Below are positions 6,582 to 14,929 of a stretch of DNA of 64,000 nt, piece by piece (position 1 is the stretch's first letter; each line of letters begins with the position of its first letter). The stretch comes from Thermoguttaceae bacterium. GTDB lineage: Bacteria; Planctomycetota; Planctomycetia; Pirellulales; Thermoguttaceae. Position numbers and translations under genes: made by a program. The stretch is from contig JAFSMO010000074.1 of NCBI GenBank assembly GCA_017447865.1, positions 124,001-188,000 on the forward strand, read 5' to 3'. The notes below the pieces were generated by a model. That model worked only from the letters and a program-made list of their open reading frames with translations. It was not told where the DNA came from and did no database searches.

Positions 6582-8513
6582 TCAAACCGTTCCCGGCTCG
6601 TACTTCGGTTTCTTTTCCTGGATCTCTTTCTGGAACATTTTTACGCTTTCCTCCAGCGTATAATTCCCCAGATTTCCCGAGACGCGGTCACGAATGGCCA
6701 GCGTTTTCTGGGCCGCTTCACGCTCGCCGAGGATGATCATGTACGGGACGAGATGGATCTGCGCGCGGCGGATCTTCGCGCCGATCTTTTCAGACCGGCA
6801 GTCCGTCTGGACCCGCAGACCATGAGCGCGGAGCTGGGCCGCCATTTCGTGCGCGTATTCCTCGAATTTGGGACTCACGGGCAGGATGCGGATCTGCTCC
6901 GGGGCCAGCCAGAGCGGAAACGCGCCGGCGAAATGCTCGATCAAAACCCCGATGAAGCGCTCAAACGAGTCCAGCGGTGTGCAGTGGAGGATCACCGGCT
7001 GGTGCGGGTGATTGTCCGCGCCGAAGTAACTCAGGCCGAAACTCTCTTCCGCCGGGAGTTTGAAGTCGATGTGAATGATCCCGAAATGCCAGTCGCGGCC
7101 GAGGGAGTCCTCCGCAACGAAATCGATCCCCGGGCCTTCCGGGTGGACCTCGCCGTCGGGGAACGTTTCGATCCCGAGCTTTTTGCAAAGGCGCAGGATC
7201 ATCTCCTCGCCCCATTGCCACTGCTCGAGGGAGCCGCTGTATTTCACGCCGTTTTCCGAGCGGAAAAGCGTCTGCACGCGGAGCTTTTTGAAGCCGAAAG
7301 TCTCCAGATTGCTGCGCAGCAGTTTGAGGCACCGCTCAAATTCCTCCGCGGCCTGATCCTTCGGGCAGAAAACGTGCGCGTCGTTTCGGGTGAACGCCCG
7401 AACGCGTTTCAGACCGGAAAGCTCCCCGGAAGGTTCGAAACTGCAAACGTTTCCAAATTCAAAGAATCGAAGCGGAAGCTCACGGTAACTGTGCGGGCGG
7501 TTCTGGTAGATCGTGACGTGGTGCGGGCCGCAGGTGGGACGCAGGACGAACGAGTCGTTTTTTCCCGCCTCAAAAACGGGGTAAAGGCTTTCTGCACCCA
7601 ACGGATTGTTCCCCTGCATCCGGTACAGACTTACGCGGCCGATTTCCGGCGTGTACACGCGCTGGAATCCACGCTGCGTCAGCTCGGCGGCGAGGAACGT
7701 TTCAAGCTGCTCCCGCAGCACGGCCCCTTTGGGAAGCCAAAGCACGAGCCCGGCTCCGACGCGGGGGTCGAAAGCGTACAGTTCCAGCTGGCGGCCGAGG
7801 ATCCGGTGGTCACGTTTCTTCGCCTCGTCCATCAGATACAGCGCCCGATCCAGTTCCTCCGGCTTGAACCATGCGGTCCCGTAAATGCGCTGAAGCGGCC
7901 GGTTTGGATCGTCCTTCCAGTACGACCCGGTGATGGAGAGAAGCCGGAAATTGCTCAACATTCCAGCGCTGACGACGTGTGGGCCGCGGCTGAGATCCAG
8001 AAATTCACCCTGGCGGTAAAAGAAGACCGTGGGATTTTCCTTCAGATTCGTGTTTAAATGCTCGAGTTTCAGCGACTGGCCCATCGCTTCCAGGATCCGC
8101 TCAGCCTGGGAGTGCGAAACCTCAATGCACTCGAAACTCCCCCCCTGAGTGATAAGTCGGTGCATTTCCGCCTCGATTTTGGGCAGGTCGGCGGGGGTGA
8201 GCTGGGTTTCCAGTGCAAAGTCACAGTAAAAACCGCTTTCAACCGATGGACCGAAACCAAGCTGAACGCCGGGATAAAGGCGCATAAGAGCCCGGGCCAG
8301 CAGGTGCGCGGTGCTGTGACGCAAAATGGCCAGAGAATTGGGGTCTTTCGAGGTCAAAAATTCGACATCGAACAGACCGTTCTCGGGGCAGTACGTCTGA
8401 AGACCGACCACTTGACCTTTGACTTTAGCCGCAACCGGGAATTGATCCCCCGGGTGAGGGACGTATCTTGCAACATCGAGGAGACGATGCCGGCGAAAGG
8501 AGGATTCAACCAT
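6582..8513 (-). CDS. thrS: Threonyl-tRNA synthetase homologue with altered active site
   Basis: 643 residues with ThrRS architecture: a short N-terminal TGS-like region (1-60), editing domain (about 62-230) with HSTAH (H66, H70), class II catalytic core (about 240-535) and anticodon-binding domain (about 535-635). Homology is clear throughout, for example EPSGELSGLKRVRAF and WLAPEQIRILP. Many residues expected in the active site differ: the motif 2 arginine is S358, SGHW is QGNN (300-303), MNCPGH is TCGPHH (327-332), the GPK lysine is G462, the VQLDF glutamine is H481, and the editing cysteine is S175. Retained are D378, H380, H510, R519 and H179. It may be a divergent but active ThrRS or a paralogue with another job. 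Confidence 0.8.
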   Translation of the reverse strand: MVESSFRRHRLLDVARYVPHPGDQFPVAAKVKGQVVGLQTYCPENGLFDVEFLTSKDPNSLAILRHSTAHLLARALMRLYPGVQLGFGPSVESGFYCDFALETQLTPADLPKIEAEMHRLITQGGSFECIEVSHSQAERILEAMGQSLKLEHLNTNLKENPTVFFYRQGEFLDLSRGPHVVSAGMLSNFRLLSITGSYWKDDPNRPLQRIYGTAWFKPEELDRALYLMDEAKKRDHRILGRQLELYAFDPRVGAGLVLWLPKGAVLREQLETFLAAELTQRGFQRVYTPEIGRVSLYRMQGNNPLGAESLYPVFEAGKNDSFVLRPTCGPHHVTIYQNRPHSYRELPLRFFEFGNVCSFEPSGELSGLKRVRAFTRNDAHVFCPKDQAAEEFERCLKLLRSNLETFGFKKLRVQTLFRSENGVKYSGSLEQWQWGEEMILRLCKKLGIETFPDGEVHPEGPGIDFVAEDSLGRDWHFGIIHIDFKLPAEESFGLSYFGADNHPHQPVILHCTPLDSFERFIGVLIEHFAGAFPLWLAPEQIRILPVSPKFEEYAHEMAAQLRAHGLRVQTDCRSEKIGAKIRRAQIHLVPYMIILGEREAAQKTLAIRDRVSGNLGNYTLEESVKMFQKEIQEKKPKYEPGTV

Positions 8514-8640
8514 TTTTAATCAGGAATTGCAAAAAGGTGAGGTCAGCTTTCGGCCCTGCGGACGGGGCTGGAGGCTGGGGTAAGTCGAAATCGTTCCGGG
8601 GAGGAGGAGATTAAAAGGACAGATGATCTCCCATTGATTT

Positions 8641-8668
8641 ATTTTAAGTCAAAATTCCATTCTGTCAA
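8641..8668 (-). promoter_or_regulatory. Promoter of thrS
   Basis: On the minus strand TTGACA (8663-8668) and TAAAAT (8641-8646) are 16 bp apart. The leader to the thrS ATG would be about 120 nt. I saw no T-box sequence in it, and no convincing ribosome site before the ATG. Confidence 0.65.
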
Positions 8669-8816
8669 GGAATATCCCGGGCAAAAGTGAAAAAAAACGA
8701 AAAAAGCATGCCGTAAAACAGGTTAATACTGTTTGAGCCGATCAAACGGATGCGGCAAGAGTGTGAATCTGCTGCAAAAAACGCAAAAAATTTTCCAAAA
8801 AACTCCAGCACCCCCC

Positions 8817-8844
8817 TTGAAATTTTTTCGAAAAGTGGTATATT
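8817..8844 (+). promoter_or_regulatory. Upstream promoter of the ribosomal cluster
   Basis: TTGAAA (8817-8822), 16 bp spacer, TATATT (8839-8844), preceded by six C. It lies 75 bp before a second promoter of the same design. Confidence 0.6.
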
Positions 8845-8891
8845 GTTGTTTCCTTTGTCTATGGGGGAGTTTGTGTAAAAACCGTCCCCCC

Positions 8892-8919
8892 TTGACAAAA
8901 AGGAAAAACGGGGTACAAT
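8892..8919 (+). promoter_or_regulatory. Main promoter of the ribosomal cluster
   Basis: TTGACA (8892-8897), 16 bp spacer, TACAAT (8914-8919), preceded by six C. Start predicted near 8926, giving a leader of about 69 nt before rpsJ. This is the best promoter match in the window, as fits a ribosomal operon. Confidence 0.75.
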
Positions 8920-8994
8920 ACACCCCACGCAAATTGGGCAAAAGCCCAGTTGTTTGTATCTTTGGAAATGTGGAAAGGTGAACAGGAGGCTGTA

Positions 8995-9321
8995 GTGGCT
9001 GGACAGAGTAGTAATAATATCAGAATCCGAATGGAAGCGTATGATCACTCGGTGATTGATCAGAGCGCAACGGAAATTGTGGATACTGCAAAACGCACCG
9101 GCTCGGTCGTCCGTGGTCCGATTCCACTTCCTACCCGGATTGAACGTTACACAGTTCTTTCTAGCCCGCACGTTGACAAAAAGGCTCGTCAGCAGTTCGA
9201 GATTCGTACCCACAAGCGTCTGATTGACATTGCGGACGTTACCCCGAAGACGATTGACGCGCTGAACAAGCTCAGCTTGCCGGCAGGTGTGGAAATCAAG
9301 ATCAAGGCCAACGGTCGTTGA
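8995..9321 (+). CDS. rpsJ: 30S ribosomal protein S10
   Basis: 108 residues. [36 protein letters not shown] and [13 protein letters not shown] are diagnostic for S10, a small-subunit head protein also used in antitermination with NusB. The frame is open further upstream, but the GTG at 8995 is preferred because AGGAGG lies five bases before it and the resulting length fits the family. First gene of the ribosomal cluster, transcribed from two tandem promoters. It is followed by an unusually long 199 bp gap before rplC. Confidence 0.95.
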   Translation: MAGQSSNNIRIRMEAYDHSVIDQSATEIVDTAKRTGSVVRGPIPLPTRIERYTVLSSPHVDKKARQQFEIRTHKRLIDIADVTPKTIDALNKLSLPAGVEIKIKANGR

Positions 9322-9520
9322 TTTTGAGTGCAACTTAAATCCATGGGAACGCTCGACAGAGCGTGAAGGATGGATTCGGATTACAGTCGTGTGTTAAGCC
9401 GCATTTATAAGCGGTAAACGGTTTCAATTACAAGCAGTACAAGTTGATGGTTTTCGGGTAAACGCCGCGTCTTGAAAAGGCGGAGGGTTCCCGAAAGGCG
9501 ATAAAGGTAAGGTGAGAACG
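9322..9520 (+). other. Structured spacer between rpsJ and rplC
   Basis: Holds several inverted repeats: ATCCAT...ATGGAT enclosing ACGCTC/GAGCGT (about 9339-9376), CCGC...GCGG near 9400, and TTCGGG...CCCGAA (about 9454-9497) enclosing a CGCC/GGCG stem. No promoter or gene was recognised. It could be a regulatory leader for rplC. Confidence 0.5.
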
Positions 9521-10246
9521 ATGAGTGTTGGATTACTCGGACGCAAAATTGGAATGACGCAGGTCTATGAAGTGTCTGGGAAAGTTGTCCCGGTTACGGT
9601 TCTGGAGTTGGGTCCTTGTGATGTCCTTCAGATTAAAACCAAAGAGAATGATGGTTATGAAGCCATTCAGGTTGGTTTTGGAGACAAAAAAAGTTCTGCC
9701 GCGTCACGTTCAGAACGTGGTCATGTCGCTAATATCGACAGCAAACGTCAGGAAAAAAGAGCTGCATCGGGAGTTCAGAGTGCTCCCAAAGCCGGCTGTG
9801 AAGCGAAAAAATTCATTAAAGAATTTGCAACTTCCGTTGAGGGTTTTAAGGTTGGTCAGAAACTGGACCTGTCCGTTTTTGACAATGTTACCGCCGTTGA
9901 TGTGATCGCGACCAGCAAAGGTCGTGGTTATTCCGGAACGATGACCCGCCATAATTTCAAGGGTCAGCGCGCCAGCCACGGTGTTAAAAAATGCCATCGT
10001 CACATGGGTGGTACGGGCTGCAGCGCCTATCCGTCCCGCGTGATCAAAGGCAAGCGTATGCCTGGTCAGTATGGCAACGTCCGTATCACGGTCCGCAACA
10101 TCGCGATCGTGAAACTGGACAAAGAAAACAACCTCATGCTCATCAAGGGCAGTGTTCCTGGTCCGAACAATGGCAACGTCATCGTTCGTCCCACGAACTA
10201 TCAGCCCCGCGCCCGCAAATTCGAGGGTGAATTGGTCGCTAACTGA
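9521..10246 (+). CDS. rplC: 50S ribosomal protein L3
   Basis: 241 residues. SVGLLGRKIGMTQVY at the N-terminus and GxSGTMTRHNFKGQRASHG to the conserved HRHMGGTGCSAYPSRVIKGK region identify L3, which starts assembly of the large subunit. The ATG at 9521 is chosen over a GTG three codons earlier because the AAGGTGAG site is then well placed and family N-termini begin MxxGLLG. Arginine codons are mostly CGT, as in the other ribosomal genes here, unlike the flanking metabolic genes. Confidence 0.96.
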   Translation: MSVGLLGRKIGMTQVYEVSGKVVPVTVLELGPCDVLQIKTKENDGYEAIQVGFGDKKSSAASRSERGHVANIDSKRQEKRAASGVQSAPKAGCEAKKFIKEFATSVEGFKVGQKLDLSVFDNVTAVDVIATSKGRGYSGTMTRHNFKGQRASHGVKKCHRHMGGTGCSAYPSRVIKGKRMPGQYGNVRITVRNIAIVKLDKENNLMLIKGSVPGPNNGNVIVRPTNYQPRARKFEGELVAN

Positions 10247-10514
10247 TACGCGCCAGAATCACAAATCAAAGGGGACGACATTTCCGGAATCGCACAAAGA
10301 CGGCTCAGAAAGAGTCGCCCCCGCAAGAAAAAAGGACGACGGTGAAACCCCGTCAATCTCATACGAACCACATTTTTGCATTGCTTAACGGCGTGTAAAA
10401 GAATATAACCTCTGCAACAGTTACGAGCTGTTCAGATGAAGGTTCGCAAGGCGTTCCAAGGCCGAAAGGCTAACGGATGTTTGGTTAGAAACTCATTTTA
10501 AGAAAGATTTTTCA
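10247..10514 (+). other. Long spacer between rplC and rplD
   Basis: 268 bp without a gene. Inverted repeats include AACAG...CTGTT near 10416-10433, GGCC...GGCT near 10460 and ACGG...CCGT near 10340. A weak internal promoter may lie at 10381-10409. In E. coli L4 regulates its operon through a leader RNA; whether this spacer serves L4 in that way is speculation. Confidence 0.45.
10381..10409 (+). promoter_or_regulatory. Possible internal promoter before rplD
   Basis: TTGCTT (10381-10386) followed by ATATAA after 16 bp or TATAAC after 17 bp. The match is modest and there is no C-run before the -35. Confidence 0.3.
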
Positions 10515-11150
10515 ATGGTCAGTCTGCCGATTTATGACCGCACCGGAAAACAGGTCGATACTTACGAGTTCGATGTGAATGAACTCGCCGATCGTATCAG
10601 CACCCAGCTTCTGCACGACGCGGTTGTTATGTATCAGTCCAACCAGCGCCAGGGCACCGCGAAGACCAAGACCCGCGGTGAAGTCTCTGGTTCTACGAAA
10701 AAGATGTTCCGCCAAAAGGGAACCGGTAATGCACGCGCTGGATCCAAGCGCTCCGGTATCCGTCGCGGTGGTGGTCACATCAAGGCCAAAACCCCGCGTG
10801 ACTGGCGTCTTGCCATGCCGCGCAAAGCGATGAAGCTCGCCACCCGTATGGCGCTGCGCAGCAAGTTCGAAAATGGCAGCGTCATCATCGTTGACGACTT
10901 CCAGCTTGACGCTCCGAAGACGAAGGAAATGGCTTCGATCCTCAAAGCGCTCAACGTCGCTGGGACCGCTCTTTTCGCGACTTTTGGTTACAACTTGAAC
11001 ATTTACAAGAGCGGACGTAATATCCCGGGTCTGCAGGTTCTTCCGATGAGCGACATCAACGCTCTGGAAGTCCTGAAACCGAAAAGCGTGGTCGTTACCC
11101 GCGCCGCGCTGGATGCGTTCCGTGGAACTATCGCCAAGAAAACCGCTTGA
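10515..11150 (+). CDS. rplD: 50S ribosomal protein L4
   Basis: 211 residues. The arginine- and glycine-rich extended loop that reaches the exit tunnel is obvious (QGTAKTKTRGEVSGSTKK through RSGIRRGGGHIKAKTPRDW, residues about 43-100), and the C-terminal part ends with NALEVLKPKSVVVTRAALD as in L4. It starts at ATG 10515 after the long spacer and is followed by rplW 15 bp later, so L4 and L23 are translated from one message. Length is normal for the family. Confidence 0.96.
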   Translation: MVSLPIYDRTGKQVDTYEFDVNELADRISTQLLHDAVVMYQSNQRQGTAKTKTRGEVSGSTKKMFRQKGTGNARAGSKRSGIRRGGGHIKAKTPRDWRLAMPRKAMKLATRMALRSKFENGSVIIVDDFQLDAPKTKEMASILKALNVAGTALFATFGYNLNIYKSGRNIPGLQVLPMSDINALEVLKPKSVVVTRAALDAFRGTIAKKTA

Positions 11151-11165
11151 TGAAAGGGACGAACA

Positions 11166-11555
11166 ATGAAAGATATTATCAGCGCCGGCTTGCTTCTTGA
11201 GCCTTACCAGATCATTATCCGTCCGCTCGTCACCGAAAAAGGCGTTCAACTGGCGGAAAAAACCTTCAAACGTGCGAAGCGCGACGCGAAGGGCAACAAA
11301 GTCATTGGCAAAAATGGCAAACCCGAGATGGAAGAAGTCGCTTTGAATGCTTATTCTTTCCAGGTCCACACGGACGCGACGAAAGAGGACATCAAAGACG
11401 CCATCGAAGCTCTTTACGACGTTAAAGTCGTGAAAGTGAACACGCAGAACCGTCATGGCAAGAACCGCCGCTTCAAGCAGCGTATGTTCCAGACCAGCGA
11501 CTGGAAAAAGGCGATCGTTTACCTGGATGCTGAAAGCCGCATCGACTTTGTTTGA
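11166..11555 (+). CDS. rplW: 50S ribosomal protein L23 with an internal insertion
   Basis: 129 residues against the usual 95-105. The N-terminal IIRPLVTEKG and the C-terminal YDVKVVKVNTQNRHGKNRRF, which lies at the tunnel exit near the SRP and trigger factor site, are canonical. The extra length is a charged segment of roughly 20 residues (about 33-55, RAKRDAKGNKVIGKNGKPEM) between the first strand and NAYSFQVHTDAT. The insertion is in frame and lysine-rich, so it may be an rRNA-contacting extension. It follows rplD by 15 bp. Confidence 0.95.
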   Translation: MKDIISAGLLLEPYQIIIRPLVTEKGVQLAEKTFKRAKRDAKGNKVIGKNGKPEMEEVALNAYSFQVHTDATKEDIKDAIEALYDVKVVKVNTQNRHGKNRRFKQRMFQTSDWKKAIVYLDAESRIDFV

Positions 11556-11690
11556 TTTATCGTTCTGATTCGGGGCTGGCTGAAAACTCGCCCCGGGATC
11601 GGATTGGGAAGCGGTTGTGCAAAGGCCATTCCGAGTGCCAGTTAAACGACCGCAAAGTTGAAGTATTCAACTTGGAAATGGTGAGATTCA
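11556..11690 (+). other. Structured spacer between rplW and rplB
   Basis: 135 bp containing three inverted repeats in a row: CGGGGC...GCCCCG (about 11575-11600), GCGGTTGT...ACGACCGC (about 11611-11653), and a perfect 8-bp stem AAGTTGAA/TTCAACTT with a three-base loop (about 11656-11674). The last lies just before the rplB ribosome site. Confidence 0.5.
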
Positions 11691-12551
11691 ATGGGAATTC
11701 GTAATTACAAACCTACTTCTCCGGGTCGCCGTGGAGCGCAAGTCAGTGATTTCGCTGACCTGACGCCGGGCGCGAAGGTAGAAAAGTCGCTTCTGGAACC
11801 GAAGCGTCGCACGAATGGTCGTAATAACCAGGGCATCATCACGTGCCGTCACCGTGGTGGAGGTCACAAACGCGCTTATCGTTTGATCGATTTCCGTCGT
11901 AACAAGGATGGCGTGCCGGCTGTCGTGGATTCGATTCAGTACGACCCGAACCGTACCGCGCGTATTGCTCTTTTGAAATATGCGGACGGTGAAAAACGTT
12001 ACATCATTGCCCCGAACGGACTCAAAGCCGGAATGAAAGTCGTCTCCGGCCCCGATGCAGTGAGCGAAGTTGGCAACTGCCTGCCGCTCTCGAAGATCCC
12101 TCAGGGAAGCAGCATTCACAACATCGAACTTCAGCCCGGCAAAGGCGCTTGCATGTGCCGTTCCGCTGGAGCTTATGCGACTCTGGTCGCCAAAGATACT
12201 GATTGGGCACAGATCACTCTTCCGAGTGGTGAAATTCGCCGTGTTCCGTCAGCGTGCCGCGCGGTCATTGGAATCGTCGGAAACGCCGACCACATGAACA
12301 TTGTTCTCGGTAAAGCGGGCCGTGTTCGCTGGCTTGGCCGTCGTCCTCACGTCCGTGGTACCGCGATGAACCCGATCGACCACCCGCACGGTGGTGGTGA
12401 AGGCCGCACCAAGGGAGGTCGTAACCCGGTCACTCCGCAGGGTAAACCGACCAAAGGTCACAGTACCCGTAAACGTCATAAGGCTTCGAACAAGGCCATC
12501 GTTCGTCGTCGTAAGTCACGTCGTTATGGTCAGCTCAAACTTGCAGATTAG
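11691..12551 (+). CDS. rplB: 50S ribosomal protein L2
   Basis: 286 residues, slightly longer than the usual 275. It starts [15 protein letters not shown] and carries the conserved peptidyl-transferase-adjacent region [20 protein letters not shown] (residues about 217-236), including the histidine implicated in activity of the large subunit. The C-terminal basic tail [20 protein letters not shown] is present. It is followed 11 bp later by rpsS, the normal S10-operon order. Confidence 0.97.
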   Translation: MGIRNYKPTSPGRRGAQVSDFADLTPGAKVEKSLLEPKRRTNGRNNQGIITCRHRGGGHKRAYRLIDFRRNKDGVPAVVDSIQYDPNRTARIALLKYADGEKRYIIAPNGLKAGMKVVSGPDAVSEVGNCLPLSKIPQGSSIHNIELQPGKGACMCRSAGAYATLVAKDTDWAQITLPSGEIRRVPSACRAVIGIVGNADHMNIVLGKAGRVRWLGRRPHVRGTAMNPIDHPHGGGEGRTKGGRNPVTPQGKPTKGHSTRKRHKASNKAIVRRRKSRRYGQLKLAD

Positions 12552-12562
12552 GATAAAGAATA

Positions 12563-12832
12563 ATGGGACGATCTTCAAAAAAAGGGCCATTTGTTGAACT
12601 CAGCTTGTTCAAAAAGGTCGAGAAACAGCTGGAAGCTGGCACGAAGGAACCGATCAAAACCTGGTCTCGCCGTTGTGTCATTATTCCTGAATTTGTTGGT
12701 TTCACCTTTATGGTTCATAATGGTAAACAGTTCGTCAACTGCTTCGTAACCGAAGAAATGGTTGGCCACAGACTTGGTGAATTTGCTCCTACGCGTATTT
12801 TCCGCGGGCACGGTGGCAAAGGCAAACGTTAA
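12563..12832 (+). CDS. rpsS: 30S ribosomal protein S19
   Basis: 89 residues. [19 protein letters not shown] and the C-terminal [20 protein letters not shown] are typical of S19, which binds 16S rRNA in the head with S13. It follows rplB by 11 bp and precedes rplV by 53 bp. Length and motifs are normal. Confidence 0.96.
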   Translation: MGRSSKKGPFVELSLFKKVEKQLEAGTKEPIKTWSRRCVIIPEFVGFTFMVHNGKQFVNCFVTEEMVGHRLGEFAPTRIFRGHGGKGKR

Positions 12833-12885
12833 TAGCAATAAACGCGAAATGCAATGCATTTTCGCCTTCATAAGGAAAAGTAGTC

Positions 12886-13236
12886 ATGCCGTACAGTGCA
12901 TTATATCGTTATGCAAGAATTAGCCCGCGCAAGCTGCGTTACATGGCAGACCTTGTTCGTGGGAAGAACGCGGTAGAAGCTCTCGAAATTCTGAAATATC
13001 AGCCGAACCGCGGCGCTCGGATGGTCGAACAGGTCATCAACAGCGCTATCGGGAACGCGAAAGACAAGAACGAACAGAAAATTGACGAGCTTGAAATTAC
13101 CATGCTTTGTGTTGATGGCGGACCGATGTTCAAACGTTTCCGTCCGAAAGCACGTGGTTCCGCGACCGTGATCAAGAAGCGGATGTCGCACATTCGTGTC
13201 ACTTTGGATACTCCGAAAGAAGCAGAAGAGGCATAA
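12886..13236 (+). CDS. rplV: 50S ribosomal protein L22
   Basis: 116 residues. It begins YSALYRYARISPRKLRYMAD and has the extended hairpin tip CVDGGPMFKRFRPKARGSA (about 76-95) that lines the exit tunnel. The stop codon is separated from the rpsC start by a single base, so L22 and S3 are probably translationally coupled. The 53 bp upstream contain a GCGAAATGC/GCATTTTCGC inverted repeat. Confidence 0.96.
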   Translation: MPYSALYRYARISPRKLRYMADLVRGKNAVEALEILKYQPNRGARMVEQVINSAIGNAKDKNEQKIDELEITMLCVDGGPMFKRFRPKARGSATVIKKRMSHIRVTLDTPKEAEEA

Positions 13237-13237
13237 C

Positions 13238-13960
13238 ATGGGACAGAAAGTTAATCCGACTGGTTATCGTACTGGTGTTTTCCTTGGTTGGAAGAGCCGC
13301 TGGTATGCTTCGAAGAAAGAGTTCGCCGAGCTGTTGGTCGAAGATGCAAAAATTCGCAAATTCATCAAGACCCGCACCGCGACGACCAAAGACAATCACG
13401 AAGTCAAGATGTACCCGATGATCTCGAAAATCGAGATCGAGCGTACACGCGATGCCGTGAAACTCATCCTTTTCTCCGGCCGTGCTCGTGACCTCACGCG
13501 CAACGAGGGAAAAGTTATTCAGGATCTGACGGAAGATCTGCAGAACCTCATCGGTCGTAAATTCCAGATCGAAGTCCGCGAGATCCGTATGATCAACAAA
13601 GATGCGCAGCTCGTCGCCGAGGACATCGGCAACCAGCTCGTGAACCGTGCGTCGTTCCGCCGTGTTATGAAACACGCGATGGAAACCGCGATGAAAGATG
13701 GTGCGAAGGGCATCAAAATCCAGCTTTCCGGCCGTTTGGGCGGTGCTGAAATGTCCCGCACGGAAACGACCATTCAGGGTTCGATTCCGCTCTCCACGCT
13801 CCGCGCCAACATCGATTACGGCTTCTATGAAGCCAAAATCGCTCAAGGCCACATTGGGATCCAGGTTTGGATCAACAATGGCGAGTATGGCGACAAGCAG
13901 GAAGAAGAACCTGAGGCGAGACCGTCTCGTGGTCCGAGAAAATCGTATAAGCGAGGGTAG
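13238..13960 (+). CDS. rpsC: 30S ribosomal protein S3
   Basis: 240 residues. MGQKVNPTGYRTGVFLGWKSRWYA is the standard N-terminus; a KH domain follows (about 40-110), and the C-terminal domain has GAKGIKIQLSGRLGGAEMSR. It ends in a basic, Arg/Ser-rich tail (RPSRGPRKSYKRG). The ATG at 13238 is chosen, rather than an earlier in-frame start inside rplV, because it gives the family N-terminus and sits one base after the rplV stop. Confidence 0.96.
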   Translation: MGQKVNPTGYRTGVFLGWKSRWYASKKEFAELLVEDAKIRKFIKTRTATTKDNHEVKMYPMISKIEIERTRDAVKLILFSGRARDLTRNEGKVIQDLTEDLQNLIGRKFQIEVREIRMINKDAQLVAEDIGNQLVNRASFRRVMKHAMETAMKDGAKGIKIQLSGRLGGAEMSRTETTIQGSIPLSTLRANIDYGFYEAKIAQGHIGIQVWINNGEYGDKQEEEPEARPSRGPRKSYKRG

Positions 13961-13965
13961 TAATC

Positions 13966-14382
13966 ATGGCGATGATGCCGAAACGTATTAAGCACAGAAA
14001 AGTGCAGAGAGGCCGTATCACGGGTTTCGCGACCCGCGGTAACCGCGTTGTCTTTGGTGAATATGCCCTTCAGGCTACCCAGGGCGGGTGGATTCCGGCC
14101 AAAACGATCGAAGCGGGTCGTATTGCTGCTCAGCAGTACCTCCGCGGCGAAGGTAAATTGTTCATCCGTATTTTCCCGAACAAACCGATCACGAGCATTC
14201 CGCTTGAAACTCGTATGGGTAAGGGAAAGGGTGAACCTGAATACTGGGCTGCTGCCGTTCATCCGGGCACGGTCCTTTACGAAGTTGGCGGAACCACGGA
14301 AGACGCAGCGCGCCTGTGCCTTGCCCGTCTGGCTCACAAAATGCCGATCCGGGTTCGTATGATCCGCAGACGTTTGAAGTAA
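13966..14382 (+). CDS. rplP: 50S ribosomal protein L16
   Basis: 138 residues. [21 protein letters not shown] at the start and [22 protein letters not shown] in the middle are diagnostic for L16, which helps shape the A-site tRNA path. It follows rpsC by five bases. [30 protein letters not shown] ends the conserved fold. Nothing unusual was noticed. Confidence 0.96.
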   Translation: MAMMPKRIKHRKVQRGRITGFATRGNRVVFGEYALQATQGGWIPAKTIEAGRIAAQQYLRGEGKLFIRIFPNKPITSIPLETRMGKGKGEPEYWAAAVHPGTVLYEVGGTTEDAARLCLARLAHKMPIRVRMIRRRLK

Positions 14383-14409
14383 CCATTAACACAAGGAAGA
14401 GAGTGAACT

Positions 14410-14607
14410 ATGAAAGCCAAAGTACTCCGCGAACAGAGTAACGAACAGCTTCAGAATACGTTGAACGACGCCATTAAGGAGCTCTTCACCTTGCGTCTTC
14501 AAGCGCAGAATGAACGTTTGAATGCTCCGAGCGAACTGAAGCGTAATCGTAAGCTGGTTGCCCAGATTCGTACGATCCTCCGCGAACGCGTGGCAGAAGA
14601 AGTCTGA
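14410..14607 (+). CDS. rpmC: 50S ribosomal protein L29
   Basis: 65 residues forming two helices, as expected for L29: LREQSNEQLQNTLNDAIKEL and the following loop, then LKRNRKLVAQIRTILRER. It sits at the exit tunnel beside L23. The usual position between L16 and S17 is kept, with gaps of about 27 bp on each side, and an AGGAAGAG site precedes the ATG. Confidence 0.93.
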   Translation: MKAKVLREQSNEQLQNTLNDAIKELFTLRLQAQNERLNAPSELKRNRKLVAQIRTILRERVAEEV

Positions 14608-14635
14608 ACTCATTGAAAAGAAGGATTGATCAATT

Positions 14636-14929
14636 ATGCCGAAAAGAGTAGTCGTTGGTGTCGTTACGAGCGATAAGCAGGATAAAACTCGCCGCGTGGA
14701 AATCTCCCGTCTCGAGAAGCATCCGAAGTACGGAAAATTCATTCGCAAGAAAACCGTCTGCACCACCCATGATGAGAACAACGAATCTCACGTTGGTGAT
14801 ACGGTCAAAATCGAAGAATGTCCGCCGAAATCCAAAATGAAGCGCTGGACTCTGGTCAGCGTCGAACAGAAGAGTCGTTTGGTTGACGTGAACGCCCTGA
14901 AGGCCGAATCGGAAGCCGCGAACAAATAA
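14636..14929 (+). CDS. rpsQ: 30S ribosomal protein S17
   Basis: 97 residues. The OB-fold motifs are clear: VVVGVVTSDKQDKTRRVEI, RLEKHPKYGKFIRKKT and SHVGDTVKIEECPPKSKMKRW. It is longer than E. coli S17 (about 84) because of a C-terminal extension of about 15 residues, which is common outside the Proteobacteria. It ends before a structured 70-bp spacer leading to rplN. Confidence 0.95.
   Translation: MPKRVVVGVVTSDKQDKTRRVEISRLEKHPKYGKFIRKKTVCTTHDENNESHVGDTVKIEECPPKSKMKRWTLVSVEQKSRLVDVNALKAESEAANK

Noticed and set aside
6753..8057. 434-codon plus-strand frame
   Set aside because: Antisense of thrS; composition is Arg/Val/Glu-rich shadow sequence.
8514..8634. T-box leader before thrS
   Set aside because: The leader has no recognisable T-box or specifier stem; a plain promoter explains it.
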